Assembly (NCBI GenBank): GCA_003255065.1
Contig: QAOA01000648.1
Span: 417,072-481,071, forward strand
Reading direction: 5' to 3'
DNA length: 64,000 nucleotides
Origin: Cercis canadensis
Lineage: Eukaryota > Streptophyta > Magnoliopsida > Fabales > Fabaceae
Part shown: positions 24,001 through 33,511 of the stretch, piece after piece
How the letters are laid out: each line of letters begins with the position of its first letter
Position numbering within the stretch: position 1 is the stretch's first letter
Program-made: the position numbers and the translations under genes
The notes under the pieces: generated by a model
What the model was told of the DNA's origin: nothing
Database searches by the model: none
The model's input: the letters and a program-made list of their open reading frames with translations, nothing else

Positions 24001-27000
24001 GATCTCATTCTTTTGATGATGAGGATATCAATAAGGTCTGACATTTATTGGCTCAGTACCCTCTTTCAAAACAATCGAATGAACTATATTTCGAGAAGGA
24101 GGCAGTCCTACCATCTCTCGAAACACTTCAGGAAAAACCTCTAGCAAACTGGTCAGCTCCTGCTCTTGTTGTTGACCCAACATTGCTGTATGTTCCAACC
24201 TAGAGTCACCTTCAGCATTCCACAGCATCCCCTCCAACATCCAGGTAGGATTCCCCATAGCTCCTAGAAGGGAGCCTGCACTCAATTCTGGATTGGTGCT
24301 GGACTTATGCTTTGAGCCAGCAATAGCAACGCCTTTCAATTCAACAATTTCCTTACCTACCTTGAAGGACATTGTCATGTGACCCCAATCCATTTCCACC
24401 TTACCAAAGGTCTCCAACCAAGCCACCCCTAAGATCATATCTACTCCCCCCAAATCTAACACATAAGCATCCACCACCACTTTTTTTTTCCCAAATTGCA
24501 GAGGCAGAGTAGAACATTTGCCCCGAGTATAAACTCGATGCCCATCTCCAAGACGAACCCCAAACCTCTTAGAAGCATCCACAGTAATATTTAATGTGGA
24601 AACCACTTGTGGTGCCAAGAAGTTGTGGCTAGCTCCACTGTCAACAAGCACCAAAATAGGAATACCATTCAAAACCCCGTCTAACCTCATTGTCTTGAAA
24701 GCAGACAATTCAGGACCGGTTACTCCCATGAACCCCATGAGTTTACACTCTAATTCATCCTCTTCTGTTCCTTGTTCCACCTCCAAAGCAAGTATTTCTT
24801 CTTCACCCTCAACACCCTCATCGTCCCCCATAATAATCAGTTTCAAACTCCTTTCCACACACTGATGTAAGGGATGGAATTTCTCTCCACACCGGAAACA
24901 CAGCCCCTTCGTTTTTCGATCCATCAGTTCTTGGTAGGACAAATGTCTCACCCCCTTTGACTTTTCAGTTGAGCCACATCAATCACCCTCCCATCTACGA
25001 GTTGCCGAGGACATCGTCGAAGCATTGGGGCCCTTCGCATAAGCGTTTGATCCTTGCGACGTCATTTGGGAGGACCAGTTGTGACTGGGTTTGCCGGAGC
25101 TCCATGGATTTTGACCCTCTCCTACTTTCCGGTTCGGGTATGACCCGAAATGTTTACCCATTACCTGGGATTGACCGGATCGAGCTCTGAAGGATGCTAC
25201 ATCATTGCCGACAACCATCCCTTCAATCTCTCGCCCCATATCGCGTGCATGTTGCATCGCCTGCCAACGGCTCGAAGGGTGGAACGATCGCACTCGTTGT
25301 CGTATGTTTGGCCGGAGCCCTCCCATGAAGTATCCCAAGTATTGCGGCTCAGTTAACCGAGGAACTTGAGCTGAGACGGTCTCAAACAATTCGATGAATT
25401 CATCTACTGTTCCCGACTGATGAATCACCGATAATCCCTCGAAAGGATTATCATACATGGTTCCCCCATAACGCAAAGTTTAAGTACATCCCAAGTTAGT
25501 TGCTCGTCCGATTCACGTAGCAAGGTAAACCAATGGATTGTGCTTCCTTCCATGCATAGGCGAGACAGCTTCACCTTCAAATCCTCTGGAGTATTATGTA
25601 CTTCAAAATACGTCTCTGCCCTCTGAATCCATCCCATAGGATCAAATCCTTGAAATCCTGGTAACTCCACTTTTTTGACTGACAGACGATATTCATCCAG
25701 TCGATCGTGCATTGAATTAAAGAGTGGTTTACGAGGAATTTCCCCAGCTGATTTGTCCGCAGATGATGAACCATCCAGATGATTATCACTCGACTGATCT
25801 CCCACTACTCGTTTACCACTAATCTGGTTAATTTCCTTCATGAAGGATTGTTGCATATTCTCTTGAGATTGCTGGATTTTCTCAGTAAGAGATTGCTGCA
25901 TTTCCAACTGTGACCGTTGCATCTCCAACAGAGCCACACGAAACTCACTCAAGGTAAACTCCACTCCCTCCAATCGAGGACCCAGAGCTTCCACATTCAC
26001 TATCCGGGCTTCCATCACATCCCCTCTGTCTACAGGCTTAGGCGGCATTGTGACTATCCGGCAGGTCGGACCAATTGATAGAAACCAGAAATTCACAATG
26101 TATATATTGATAGAAACTAAGAAGAATTCTCAGAAAACAGTGAATATAATCACTCACAGAGCCTAGGGCTCCTACAGAGATTACTCTACTAGAGAGAATC
26201 CTGTCCCACACAATAATAGCTAATAACCAGGATCCTCCCCTCTGCTCACCTCCCTCCCTCATATCCGCTTCCTCTAACTAACTCATGCAGTTAGTTACAT
26301 CTCAGTCCCTTTGCTTTTCTTCTTTCTCGAATATACCCTCCACACTTTGGGTCTAACCAGTGGATCCCCTAACTGATCCACTTCCTCTCTAACCAACCCA
26401 TCACTAGAGCCCACAATCCTATCACTTAACATCCCTATCATACACAATGGAGATAGGTAACAACCTGATGAAAGAATACTTTAGCTTAAACTCTGGTTGT
26501 TGACCTCAGTTTGACCCGCATACAGGGCTAAAAGCAGAAGGGAACTTCAGTCAGGTCCCAAAGGGGTTCTAGAAATAACAAACAAACTTAACATCCCTAT
26601 CATACACAATGGAGGTAGGTAACAACCTGATGAAAGAATACTTTAGCTTTGTGTGAAGCATCATATGAAGTGTGCTAGTTTGGACAAGACAGAGTCATGT
26701 TCCCTAATTGTTTGACGTAACCATGGAACAAAGCCCACATTGAGATCCTTCCAAGGTTTATGAGGAACAGGTTGTTGTGGGGGGGGAAGTTTGACAACTG
26801 CAACACAGGGGCATGATTCTAGCAACATCCTATTTTAAAGATGGCCAATATAACCTATGTTCAGCCACAACAATGGTTTTATCCTTCCAAAAGACTCACT
26901 AGGACCTCAAGATGTGATTCCCATACTAGAAAATCATACAAAAGCATATGTTAATATTAAATGCAGCCTAAATTTTTGAGAAGATCTTGCTGGAGATCAC

Positions 27001-30000
27001 ATTCTAATTTCATGTTTTGCCCGTGAAAGCTTTTGATAGTTATATGCCTTTGGCATGATTGAAAATTTGCATTACTGGAAATTTTAATGGAGGCTGAACC
27101 TAATAGTAGCAAATGGTACTTGGGCATTGGTTCTCAATTTGAAAGACCATATATGGCTTGCTAGATCAATGTAAACAAGCTGCATAGTTACTTCACATTT
27201 CAACCATTCGAAACACATCTTAGGACAAATATTTGATGCAAGCATAGATTAATATTCTTGGGATATGGGAGGATAATTGATTTACCCTTTTTTTTGGTCA
27301 CGAAAAGACTTATCTACTTATTGATTGTTATTTTTTTGTGATGTTTCTTTTAAAGAAAGTGATTTATTTGTTCCTTTTAATCTTGCAGCCTAATAGATGT
27401 TTCAGAAATAAGGTTGAAGTTGTCACTAGAGCCAGCTCCAGGACAGAGACCTCATGGGATCCTAGGCATATGGAGTCCTATACTTTCAGCCGTTGGAAAT
27501 GCCTTCAAAATTCAGGTGAACTGGCTAATCTATATATAGCAAATCACATCCTATTGCAATTATTTATTTACATTATACACTTTTTCTTTTTCTATTTTTC
27601 TTGACAACACTACATTATATAGTCCTTCCCTTCTTCAAGCTCTCAGTTGTATTCTAGATTTCTGGACTTTGGATGAACACAAGGTTTTTATATCTACTGC
27701 CTTTTCATTATAGTTACTGGATCCTTCGTGGTAATGTGGCTCTGAGAATGCTGGGGCACTTTCTAATTTCCATTATGCAATATAGTCGGTTCTGATATTT
27801 CAACATGTAATTCTATGCTTAATCTTCTGACACCTCAATGTGCATTACCTAAACTTCCTAACTCTGCCTCCTTCCATTTTATTCAATTGTATGGGCTTCA
27901 TGGGACTTGGAAATTCTTACTTCTCATTGATCGTTGAATGCTTAAGTGCCTTGTGGGCTTCATAATTTCCATCCCTCAATACCTGAACATTCTAATTAAG
28001 TAATTTATCCTATCATTATATTTTCAATTTTCTCCTAAATGAGAATAACATCAAATTTTACGAATATATAAGGTGTGGTCATGTGTAGTATAAAAATGCT
28101 GACACTATGACCTCTTGTTTTAGGTGCATCTAAGGAGGGTGATGCACAAAGACAGATTCATGCGGAAAAGTTCTATCATTCCTGCCATTGGAAGCCGTGT
28201 TTGGAGAGATTTGATTCATAATCCTTTACATTTAATATTTTCAGTGGATGTGCTAGGTATGACAAGTTCAACATTGGCTTCTCTTAGCAGAGGGTTTGCT
28301 GAGCTTTCAACAGATGGACAGTTTCTGCAATTACGTGCAAAGCAGGTAAACACTTTTTGTCTTAATCCATGTTGTAGTGAAGTGTAACTAGAAGAGATGA
28401 CCTTAAATGCCAACAGGTAAGATCAAGGAGAATCACCGGAGTGGGGGATGGAATCATTCAAGGAACAGAAGCTCTTGCTCAAGGTTTTGCTTTTGGGGTG
28501 TCGGGTGTTGTGAGAAAGCCTGTAGAGAGTGCTAGAGAGAATGGTCTTCTAGGATTGGCTCATGGGCTTGGACGTGCCTTTTTAGGTTTTATTGTGCAAC
28601 CAGTAAGTGGGGCGCTAGATTTTTTCTCATTGACTGTTGATGGAATTGGTGCAAGCTGTTCCAAGTGCTTAGAGGTTTTCAACAACAAGACTACCTTCCA
28701 GAGAATCAGAAATCCTCGGGCTATACATGCTGATGGGGTCCTTAGAGAATACTGTGAGAGAGAAGCTATTGGGCAGGTAAGTTAAGTACTTGCTTCTTCA
28801 TGAGTACTCTCTGCCATTTAAAAACTTTCTCCATGCAATAAAACTTATCAGAAAATGGAACATTGAAGGCTTATTTACAATTGATGTAAACTTCACAGAG
28901 ACGGGAAATTTTCTCGACCTGTTGCAATTTAATTTTAGTATTTGTATAGCTGTTAATGGCTTTAAAATTCATTTTAAACTTTGAGGAAATTATATTTATC
29001 TGTGTGCTGCTAGTTCGGAAACAGCTGCCCACATGTCCTTACATTGTACAGCAGCCAGTTCAATTTGGAGTACATTGTTTGCTATTTCTGTAGCGTGTTG
29101 GGTGTGTCCCTCAAATTTTAAGCAGTTATTGTTAATTAGTTTTAGAGGTTTTGGGAGGTGGGAAGAGGTTAAACCCTATGGCATTGTGCTAGTTAGGCAG
29201 TTATTTGGTGTATTTGGTTGGAAAGAAAAATATATTTGATCACTACTTAAAGATGTAACCATGATACACATTTTAAATGTTGAGCCAATTGTGTCTACTT
29301 GCAACTTAGCAAGATATCTCAATGTTTCTGCCGATGCATGTATGTCCATGTCATTGTAAATTTTGCATATGTTATATACTCTCCTAATACTACTTCTTAC
29401 ATATGTTCTTTTTTTCTCTCTCTCTCTCTTTTTTTTTGGGGGCGGGGGTTGTGCGCGGGACGGGCTTCTGTGTCTCAGATGGTGCTTTACCTAGGAGAGG
29501 CAAGTCGGCATTTTGGCTGTACTCAGATTTTCAAGGAGCCCTCAAAATTTGCCTTGTCTGATTATTATGCAGACCATTTTACTGTGCCTCATCAGAGGAT
29601 TGTTTTAGTTACCAATAAAAGAGTTATGCTACTGCAGGTTAGTCAAGCAATCTTAGTCATAGGGTTTAAAGAATTATCATGAAGTTCTTTCTCATTTAGA
29701 GAATGACTCAACTGAATTATCTGCTTCTGTCTAGTGTCTGGCTCCAGATAAGATGGATAAAAAACCCTGCAAGATTATGTGGGATGTGCCATGGGATGAG
29801 CTGATGGCAGTGGAATTGGCAAAAGCAGGCAGCAGCCAACCCTCTCACTTGATCCTCCATCTGAAACATTTCCGAAGATCTGAAAATTTTGTTCAAGTAA
29901 TTAAGTGCAGTACTGTAGAAGAATTAGAAGGAAGAGAACCACAGGCTGTTAAGATATGTTCAGTAGTGCGTAGAACATGGAAGGCATATCAGTCTGACAC

Positions 30001-33000
30001 GAAATGCTTGGTTCTAAAAGTAAGTGGTATTTACATCCTGTTTCATTTCAAGATGTGGAACAGAATTCTGAGAGAATTTCTCATTTCCAGGTACCTTCAA
30101 GTCAGAGACATGTATATTTTGCCTGGAGTGAAGCTGATGGGAAAGAACAGCGTACCCCAAACAAGGCCATTATTAGTTCAAGAGAGCTGTCATCATATAG
30201 CACTGCATCTGATAATAATAGGTTCGTTAAACACAGCATTACTTTTTCAAAGATCTGGAGCAGCGAACAGGAATACAAAGTTCGTTGTTCGTTGTGCAGA
30301 AAACAGGTGCTTTACTGTTCTCCTTTACTCATTTCCTGCTGAGTAGTTTCTTAGCTATGTGCTAGGGCTTGAGGTTTTAAAATCTAAATTCTTAACTAAT
30401 TGTGTTTGACGAGTTTTTTTTGAATGTTTCAGACATCGCAAGATAGTGGAATATGCAGCATCTGGAGGCCGATTTGTCTTGATGGGTAACAATCTTCTTT
30501 ACAATTTTATAATATTGCAATTAATTGCATTTTCTGGTTGTTCATGTTTAATAAACTGAAAAAATAATGATCACATTAAGGTACTATTCCTACTGGTTGA
30601 GAGATGAAATTATATAAAAAATAATTGGAAAAATTATGGAAAATTTTAGAAACTAATGAGAATCTTGTAAAAAAATTCTGTAAGCAATTTGCTCTTGTTA
30701 GATTAATTTGGAACCTGTTAGAATATTCTTAGAATATTAGAATATTGATTGACTGTGAATATTGTAGTTATTATAGCTTACATCTAGGCTTGTAATTAGG
30801 ATGTGATTAGGCCCATGATTAGGCCTGTATTTATTGTACAATTAATATAAATAATACCTGTGAGGAACTAGTCTCACACACTTACACCATTTCTAACATG
30901 GTATCAGAGCTATTTTAGTGAGAAAAATTTCTCCCTTCCCACTGTGCATTTTTCCAGCGGTGAATATTCTCTCCCCTGCTGTGTTTTCACTCCAGCAGTG
31001 TTCTTATCACTAGGGTTTAGTGGCTGTGCCTCTTTCTAGCCACCCTAGGATTCGAGTTTTCAAAATCCACCTCCATAGTCAAAGTCAGAAGCCTCCGATC
31101 AGCTCATCCCCGTAATCGCATCGCCATCCGCCTCTACACGCGCCCGCACGAGCTGCTGCCAGCTCTGCGAGTGACTCCCACGCGCCGACAGCTTCTTCCG
31201 CACGTGGAGGCACATGGCTTCTCCAATCACTATGAAACTTTCCAGATCCCTCCTCCAGCGTATTTTCGACCTATTCCTGCCCTTATTTTGGTGTTATCAT
31301 ATCTGAACAGCATCGCATCAGTTCTATTCTTTTCCATTTTTTAAAGGTTAGGACTTTGTTTTGGAACCAACAAATCTGAATGGCTTCTTCAGACACTTAC
31401 ACCACTGCACGTCAACCATTCCACACTCTCTTCTACTCCAACTATCTGTGCTGAAAAATTAATTGGTTCTGGTAACTACATGACATGGTCTGTTTCTGTA
31501 GAGTTGTGGTTCTTAGACCGGGGCCATGAGGAACACCTGATAAAACAAGTTAAGATATCCCTGATCAGAATAAGCCTTTATCAATATGTGTTTGTGTATG
31601 TATGACATATTGACTTGTTATCATTTATATGCTTCATTATCAAAAAAATTTCACTGAATAATATTTTTTCTTTCTATAAAACTCATGGAGTTTGTTATAG
31701 TATTTTTCTGTAACTGTGTCTACGCCATGTTCAGTATAGTCATGAAACTAGAATGACTGTATACTTACTCGATTCAGTGGAGTCCGACCATTCTCTTGTG
31801 CCTGTCATCAGCCTCACCCCATATATAAATGGGAAGCTCCTAATTTTCCTACACCTTTACATGACACGTCTAAAGAAATAATAAATTCTGTCTGGCCAAA
31901 GTGGACCAAGCGCCAGTAACATTGAAATATTCAATCTCTGTGTAGTCGTGTATGGATCTTCATTCTTTCTTCATAATAATTTTTCCATATTTTGATGCAT
32001 TCCTCTGCCATATTTCTTCCCAAGACTTCATATTTTTTGCACCATCATGGAGCCACATTGGCCATATTCAATTGTCATCTTCTTTATCGATGAACCCCTG
32101 AAATTTGAGTGCCATTGCTAAATGAATCAAAATCCGAACCCATTTTGCAGCAATGTTTTAATGAACCTGTTTCATTTATATTTTTTTATTTAACATTTCA
32201 TGTTTATCTTGCTAAATCAAGGCCCTTCACCTATGTCACACAAGATGGCATAGAATTTGTATCTTGGTCATACAAGAATCTTTCTTCATATTCTCAATTT
32301 GTTAAGAGGAGGATTTACGTTCATAGCCAATACTTATTTTTCCCCAACTACAAACTCCTCTAAGTAAGTAGTTATCAGAGACTACCCCGGTTACTCTTCT
32401 GATCAGGTTCGCTCATCCTGCCTATGAAGTAAAGCAGAAATGTTGTAGCGTGACACTGCTGCAAACAGAAAACATTTTGATCAATATCACCTGAAGTTAT
32501 GGAAGCGATTTTCTTATTTTAAGCTAGTGCTTGGATCTTTATTAAATTGAATTGTTTAAAACTTGAACGGGTATGCTTTATGCTACAGATGCTGCTAATA
32601 TGCTAAATTACATGTCTGGAATGTTAAAACATTTTCTTTCCAGGTATACATATATTGGGGATATTGCTCACGTTGGCATCCATCCTCCAAATGTTGCTGC
32701 TGTTTACCGCAAGATGGATGGATTTTTCACACTGCCGATGGGGTATGACCTGGTAAGGTTATAAATGATGTCATATTTGTTGTGTTGCTTTATCTTGTGG
32801 TACCTTTGATGTGAAAACTATTACTACACGAGTGTAAGACAGTTTATCCAGTTTACTTGGTCTTGTAAATGCAAGGAAAAAGTAATGCTTGTGCTTATCT
32901 TCGAGTAAATATTTCCCAACAAAAGAAAATAAAACGGGTGCAGTAATAAGCTCTCATATGTGTATTGCTCATTTCAAGCTGGGTATGTGATGAGTTGATA

Positions 33001-33511
33001 TTAATAACTCGTGTCTGTTCAACTTGGCATTTGAGAGAAAAAACCATTTTTTTACTTCCGGTGTCTTTCAAAAAATGTATGCACTTGTAGACAATGTTAT
33101 TCATGAATAACTACATCTGAAGGTTTATGCCCCATGACTTCAGAATGGTATGTGAATGTGACACCCAGTAACTCTTTACAGGTGTGGCGAAACTGTGAAG
33201 ATGACTATGTCAGTCCAGTATCCATTTGGCACCCACGGGCTCCTGATGGATATGTGTCTCCTGGATGTGTTGCTGTTGCTGGTTATATAGAACCAGAGCC
33301 TGATCTTATATACTGTGTTGCTGAGTCACTAGTTGAAGAGACAGAATTTGAAGAACAAAAGGTTTGGTCGGCATCTGACTCGTACCCATGGGCCTGTCAT
33401 ATATATCAAGTCCAAAGTGAGGCTTTGCATTTTGTTGCTCTAAGACAAAGCAAGGAAGAGTCTAACTGGAAGCCGATGAGGGTAGTTGATGATCCCCAGT
33501 CTCGGTTGTAA
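1..33511 (+). CDS. VPS13: VPS13-family lipid-transfer protein, C-terminal 2272 residues (5' end outside window)
   Basis: Bulk lipid-transfer (bridge) protein acting at membrane contact sites. Coding segments: 1-226, 598-963, 1067-1556, 5650-5813, 5930-6092, 6268-6537, 6661-6858, 7049-7091, 7332-7459, 7588-8040, 8907-9677, 9757-9830, 9995-10343, 10428-10526, 10624-10779, 12657-12838, 13680-14192, 14392-14569, 14682-14818, 27389-27515, 28124-28345, 28417-28776, 29479-29637, 29735-30019, 30091-30306, 30433-30485, 32644-32752, 33182-33511. I read every junction as GT-AG, and all join in one frame to TAA at 33509-33511. Domain order: VPS62/DUF946-like repeats ([21 protein letters not shown]), a DysF-like motif, the SHR-binding/VAB region (IYAPYWLGV), the VPS13/ATG2-type C-terminal region, a PH-like region and terminal VPS62 repeats. 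The end ([17 protein letters not shown], then WRNCEDDYV) recalls Arabidopsis At4g17140, from memory. The donor at 8041 is the least certain. The long N-terminal lipid channel is not in the window. A 43-nt exon (7049-7091) and a 53-nt exon are notable. Three introns carry retroelements, and the gene stays open across all of them. Confidence 0.93.
2160..4884 (-). mobile_element. Truncated copia-type LTR fossil (5' LTR, leader, gag, part of pol)
   Basis: Reading on the minus strand: a 5' LTR (4713-4884), an initiator-Met-type primer site TGATATCAGAGA, an untranslated leader of about 470 bases, and gag starting at 4241 with [22 protein letters not shown] knuckle ([14 protein letters not shown]) lies near 3450-3500. 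Pol pieces follow, including reverse transcriptase ([14 protein letters not shown] near 2220-2260). The distal part of pol and the second LTR are absent. It is broken in many places and clearly old. A relative of the same family lies at 30716-31578 on the other strand. Confidence 0.85.
4713..4884 (-). repeat. 5' LTR of the truncated copia fossil
   Basis: A 172-base terminal repeat running, on the minus strand, from TGTTAGAATATTAG to TTTCTCACA. It is followed directly by the primer-binding site (4701-4712). It aligns along its length with the LTR at 30716-30898. No partner LTR remains on this copy. Confidence 0.8.
4988..5367 (+). mobile_element. TRIM (miniature LTR retrotransposon), non-coding
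   Basis: Two similar terminal repeats of about 120 bases (4988-5107 and 5247-5367) share 'CCCA..TTGGAGAGA', 'TA(C/A)ATAGTATATA.GGAAAC' and 'GTACTTGTAA.TT...TTTTGGGCCA' blocks. The interior is about 140 bases. It has a decayed initiator-Met primer site (TGGTTTCAAAGCC at 5110) and a purine tract GGGGGAGTA before the second repeat. The size and layout match plant TRIMs, which code for nothing. I see no target duplication, so it is probably old. Confidence 0.6.
7487..7580 (+). repeat. Intronic 45-base duplication around a single N
   Basis: A T-run followed by GGAAACATTTATCTTATTG and ATGGCAAGT occurs twice, at 7487-7531 and 7535-7580, with an ambiguous base at 7532 between them. Identical copies joined at an N after a homopolymer look like an assembly join. 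It lies within the VPS13 intron 7460-7587 and does not alter coding sequence. Confidence 0.75.
8041..8906 (+). other. VPS13 intron with a possible LTR scrap
   Basis: AT-rich intron. Around 8290-8470 it contains AACATGCCCCTCAC and, on the minus strand, a decayed initiator-Met primer-site-like sequence (TGACATGATATTAGACTC, near 8402-8420). This hints at an old LTR remnant. Nothing coding is visible. Confidence 0.35.
8907..9130 (+). other. DysF-like motif within VPS13
   Basis: The start of the exon at 8907 encodes [11 protein letters not shown], then DGWVYAPD, then a basic tryptophan motif [10 protein letters not shown]. This WEW...GWxYA...RRxWxR pattern is seen in dysferlin/peroxin DysF domains. 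The motifs are seen directly; calling this a DysF domain is my interpretation. It lies just before the SHR-binding part of the protein. Confidence 0.55.
10780..12656 (+). other. VPS13 intron, AT-rich, with a tRNA-derived SINE-like relic
   Basis: A 1.9-kb intron. The 11080-11440 part is extremely AT-rich with an ATT microsatellite (11215-11240). The relic at 11735-11812 is listed separately. 12050-12130 resembles one end of the 'aaccggtt' repeat seen at 4921-4989. No other feature was recognised. Confidence 0.6.
11735..11812 (-). repeat. tRNA-derived (pol III) SINE-like relic
   Basis: On the minus strand an A-box-like AGTTGGCTATATGG is followed about 40 bases later by a B-box/T-arm GCTGGGTTTGATTCCCAGC with a perfect GCTGGG/CCCAGC stem, then TTTT. 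The ends do not form an acceptor stem, so it is not a working tRNA gene. A decayed tRNA-derived SINE head is the best guess. Confidence 0.35.
12839..13679 (+). repeat. VPS13 intron with (AC)n/(AAC)n microsatellite
   Basis: This intron shows a simple repeat at 13466-13504: (AC)n, an A-run, then (AAC)n. Apart from that it is AT-rich sequence with nothing recognisable. Confidence 0.7.
15533..15785 (-). repeat. 3' LTR of copia element
   Basis: A 253-base repeat beginning TGTTGGAGAGTATCTCGGG and ending CTTTGTTCA on the minus strand. It is preceded by a purine tract (GAGGGGGAGTG). It carries about 17 extra bases relative to its partner at 20243-20478. Confidence 0.9.
20243..20478 (-). repeat. 5' LTR of copia element
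   Basis: A 236-base partner of the repeat at 15533-15785, with TG...CA ends. The primer-binding site TGGTATTAGAGC follows at about 20230-20241 on the minus strand. Confidence 0.9.
20554..20657. repeat. 162-bp tandem duplication, copy A, left part
   Basis: The left 104 bases of copy A of a duplicated stretch of the old gypsy fossil, starting AAACTCTGGTTGTTGACC. The remaining 58 bases of copy A are at 26430-26487, beyond the inserted gypsy element and its target duplication. Copy B is intact at 26488-26649. Confidence 0.85.
20658..21006 (-). repeat. 3' LTR of the minus-strand gypsy element
   Basis: A 349-base repeat, on the minus strand from TGATAGGATTGTGGGCTC to GGTTTCTATCA. The pol reading frame continues about 130 bases into it and ends with [19 protein letters not shown]. 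Confidence 0.9.
21782..21997. other. Assembly gap (216 N) with duplicated flanks
   Basis: The run of N lies inside the integrase region of the gypsy element. The 107 bases before it (21675-21781) recur immediately after it (21998-22104) with two differences. The gap is therefore probably an artificial spacer between overlapping contig ends. Confidence 0.9.
26076..26424 (-). repeat. 5' LTR of the minus-strand gypsy element
   Basis: A 349-base partner of 20658-21006, differing at one base by eye. The primer-site-like TTGGTCCGACCTGCCGGA follows directly on the minus strand (about 26058-26075). The same motif follows the 5' LTR of the element at 45514-50947. I could not assign the tRNA. Confidence 0.9.
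26488..26649. repeat. 162-bp tandem duplication, copy B
   Basis: Intact 162-base copy from AAACTCTGG to ACTTTAGCTT. It differs from copy A (20554-20657 plus 26430-26487) at about three sites. It falls in the integrase core of the old gypsy fossil. Confidence 0.85.
27389..28776 (+). other. VPS13/ATG2-type C-terminal region (spliced)
   Basis: Segments 27389-27515, 28124-28345 and 28417-28776 encode [30 protein letters not shown], then [20 protein letters not shown] with a following DFFS. The Gly-rich amphipathic layout is the hallmark shared by VPS13 and ATG2 C-termini, where it contacts lipid surfaces such as lipid droplets or mitochondria. The first segment follows the 12.6-kb intron. It resumes in the correct phase: 'GA' at 14817-14818 plus 'C' at 27389. 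Confidence 0.8.
29479..30019 (+). other. PH-like domain of VPS13 (spliced)
   Basis: Segments 29479-29637 and 29735-30019 encode a beta-sandwich-like stretch: [18 protein letters not shown], then [15 protein letters not shown], then [11 protein letters not shown]. This is the usual terminal PH-like module of VPS13 proteins. In plants of this type it is followed by further VPS62 repeats (30433-33511) rather than the end of the protein. Confidence 0.7.
30716..30898 (+). repeat. LTR of the plus-strand copia fragment
   Basis: A 183-base repeat homologous to 4713-4884 in inverted orientation. It shares GATTGACTGTGAATATTGT and the 'AGGCTTGTAA.TAGGATGTGATT' blocks. Confidence 0.8.
30716..31578 (+). 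mobile_element. Copia-type LTR fossil fragment (5' LTR, leader, start of gag)
   Basis: LTR 30716-30898 (TGTTAGAATATTC to TTTCTAACA) is followed by a perfect initiator-Met primer site TGGTATCAGAGC (30899-30910), a leader of about 470 bases, and a decayed gag beginning near 31381 ([11 protein letters not shown]). It belongs to the same family as 2160-4884. Everything beyond early gag is missing, there is no second LTR, and it is old and broken. Confidence 0.8.

Larger units (their letters stand above)
20658..26424 (-). mobile_element. Gypsy-type (chromovirus) LTR retrotransposon, very young LTRs, broken body
   Basis: A 5.77-kb element with target duplication CTTAA (20653-20657 and 26425-26429). 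Minus-strand order: LTR (26076-26424), gag (about 26040-25000), knuckle ([14 protein letters not shown] near 24890), protease ([10 protein letters not shown] near 24640), reverse transcriptase (FFDDILVYS near 23590), RNase H (about 23160-22860), integrase (22500-21400) and a C-terminal chromodomain ([17 protein letters not shown] near 21080-21130). LTR 20658-21006 closes the element. I count one difference between the 349-base LTRs. The chromodomain plus small size fits a Reina-like chromovirus; the clade is an inference. The coding region has about five breaks and includes a block of N. Confidence 0.92.
15100..27130 (-). mobile_element. Old decayed gypsy-type integrase fossil, interrupted by two younger elements
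   Basis: Short minus-strand peptides typical of Ty3/gypsy integrases survive in scattered frames. YWPSL lies near 26850; VPHKPWKDL near 26750; DRDVKFV and KFVCYFW in 26430-26600 and 20640-20657; [11 protein letters not shown] and [12 protein letters not shown] near 15400-15530; RDYVM near 15290. Their order along the minus strand is the normal integrase order. The fossil is heavily broken (many interruptions) and no LTRs are visible. It was the landing site for the elements at 15533-20478 and 20658-26424. Confidence 0.6.
14819..27388 (+). other. 12.6-kb VPS13 intron with nested LTR elements
   Basis: The flanking exons join in phase (RFE then [11 protein letters not shown] across the junction), so this is one intron. 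It contains an old gypsy integrase fossil in which a copia element (15533-20478) and a gypsy element (20658-26424) are nested. All are antisense to VPS13. 14819-15100 and 27130-27388 show nothing recognisable. Confidence 0.85.
30486..32643 (+). other. VPS13 intron with a sense-oriented copia fragment
   Basis: A 2.2-kb intron. 30716-31578 is the copia fragment. 31580-32643 is AT-rich sequence in which I recognise nothing. Confidence 0.7.
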
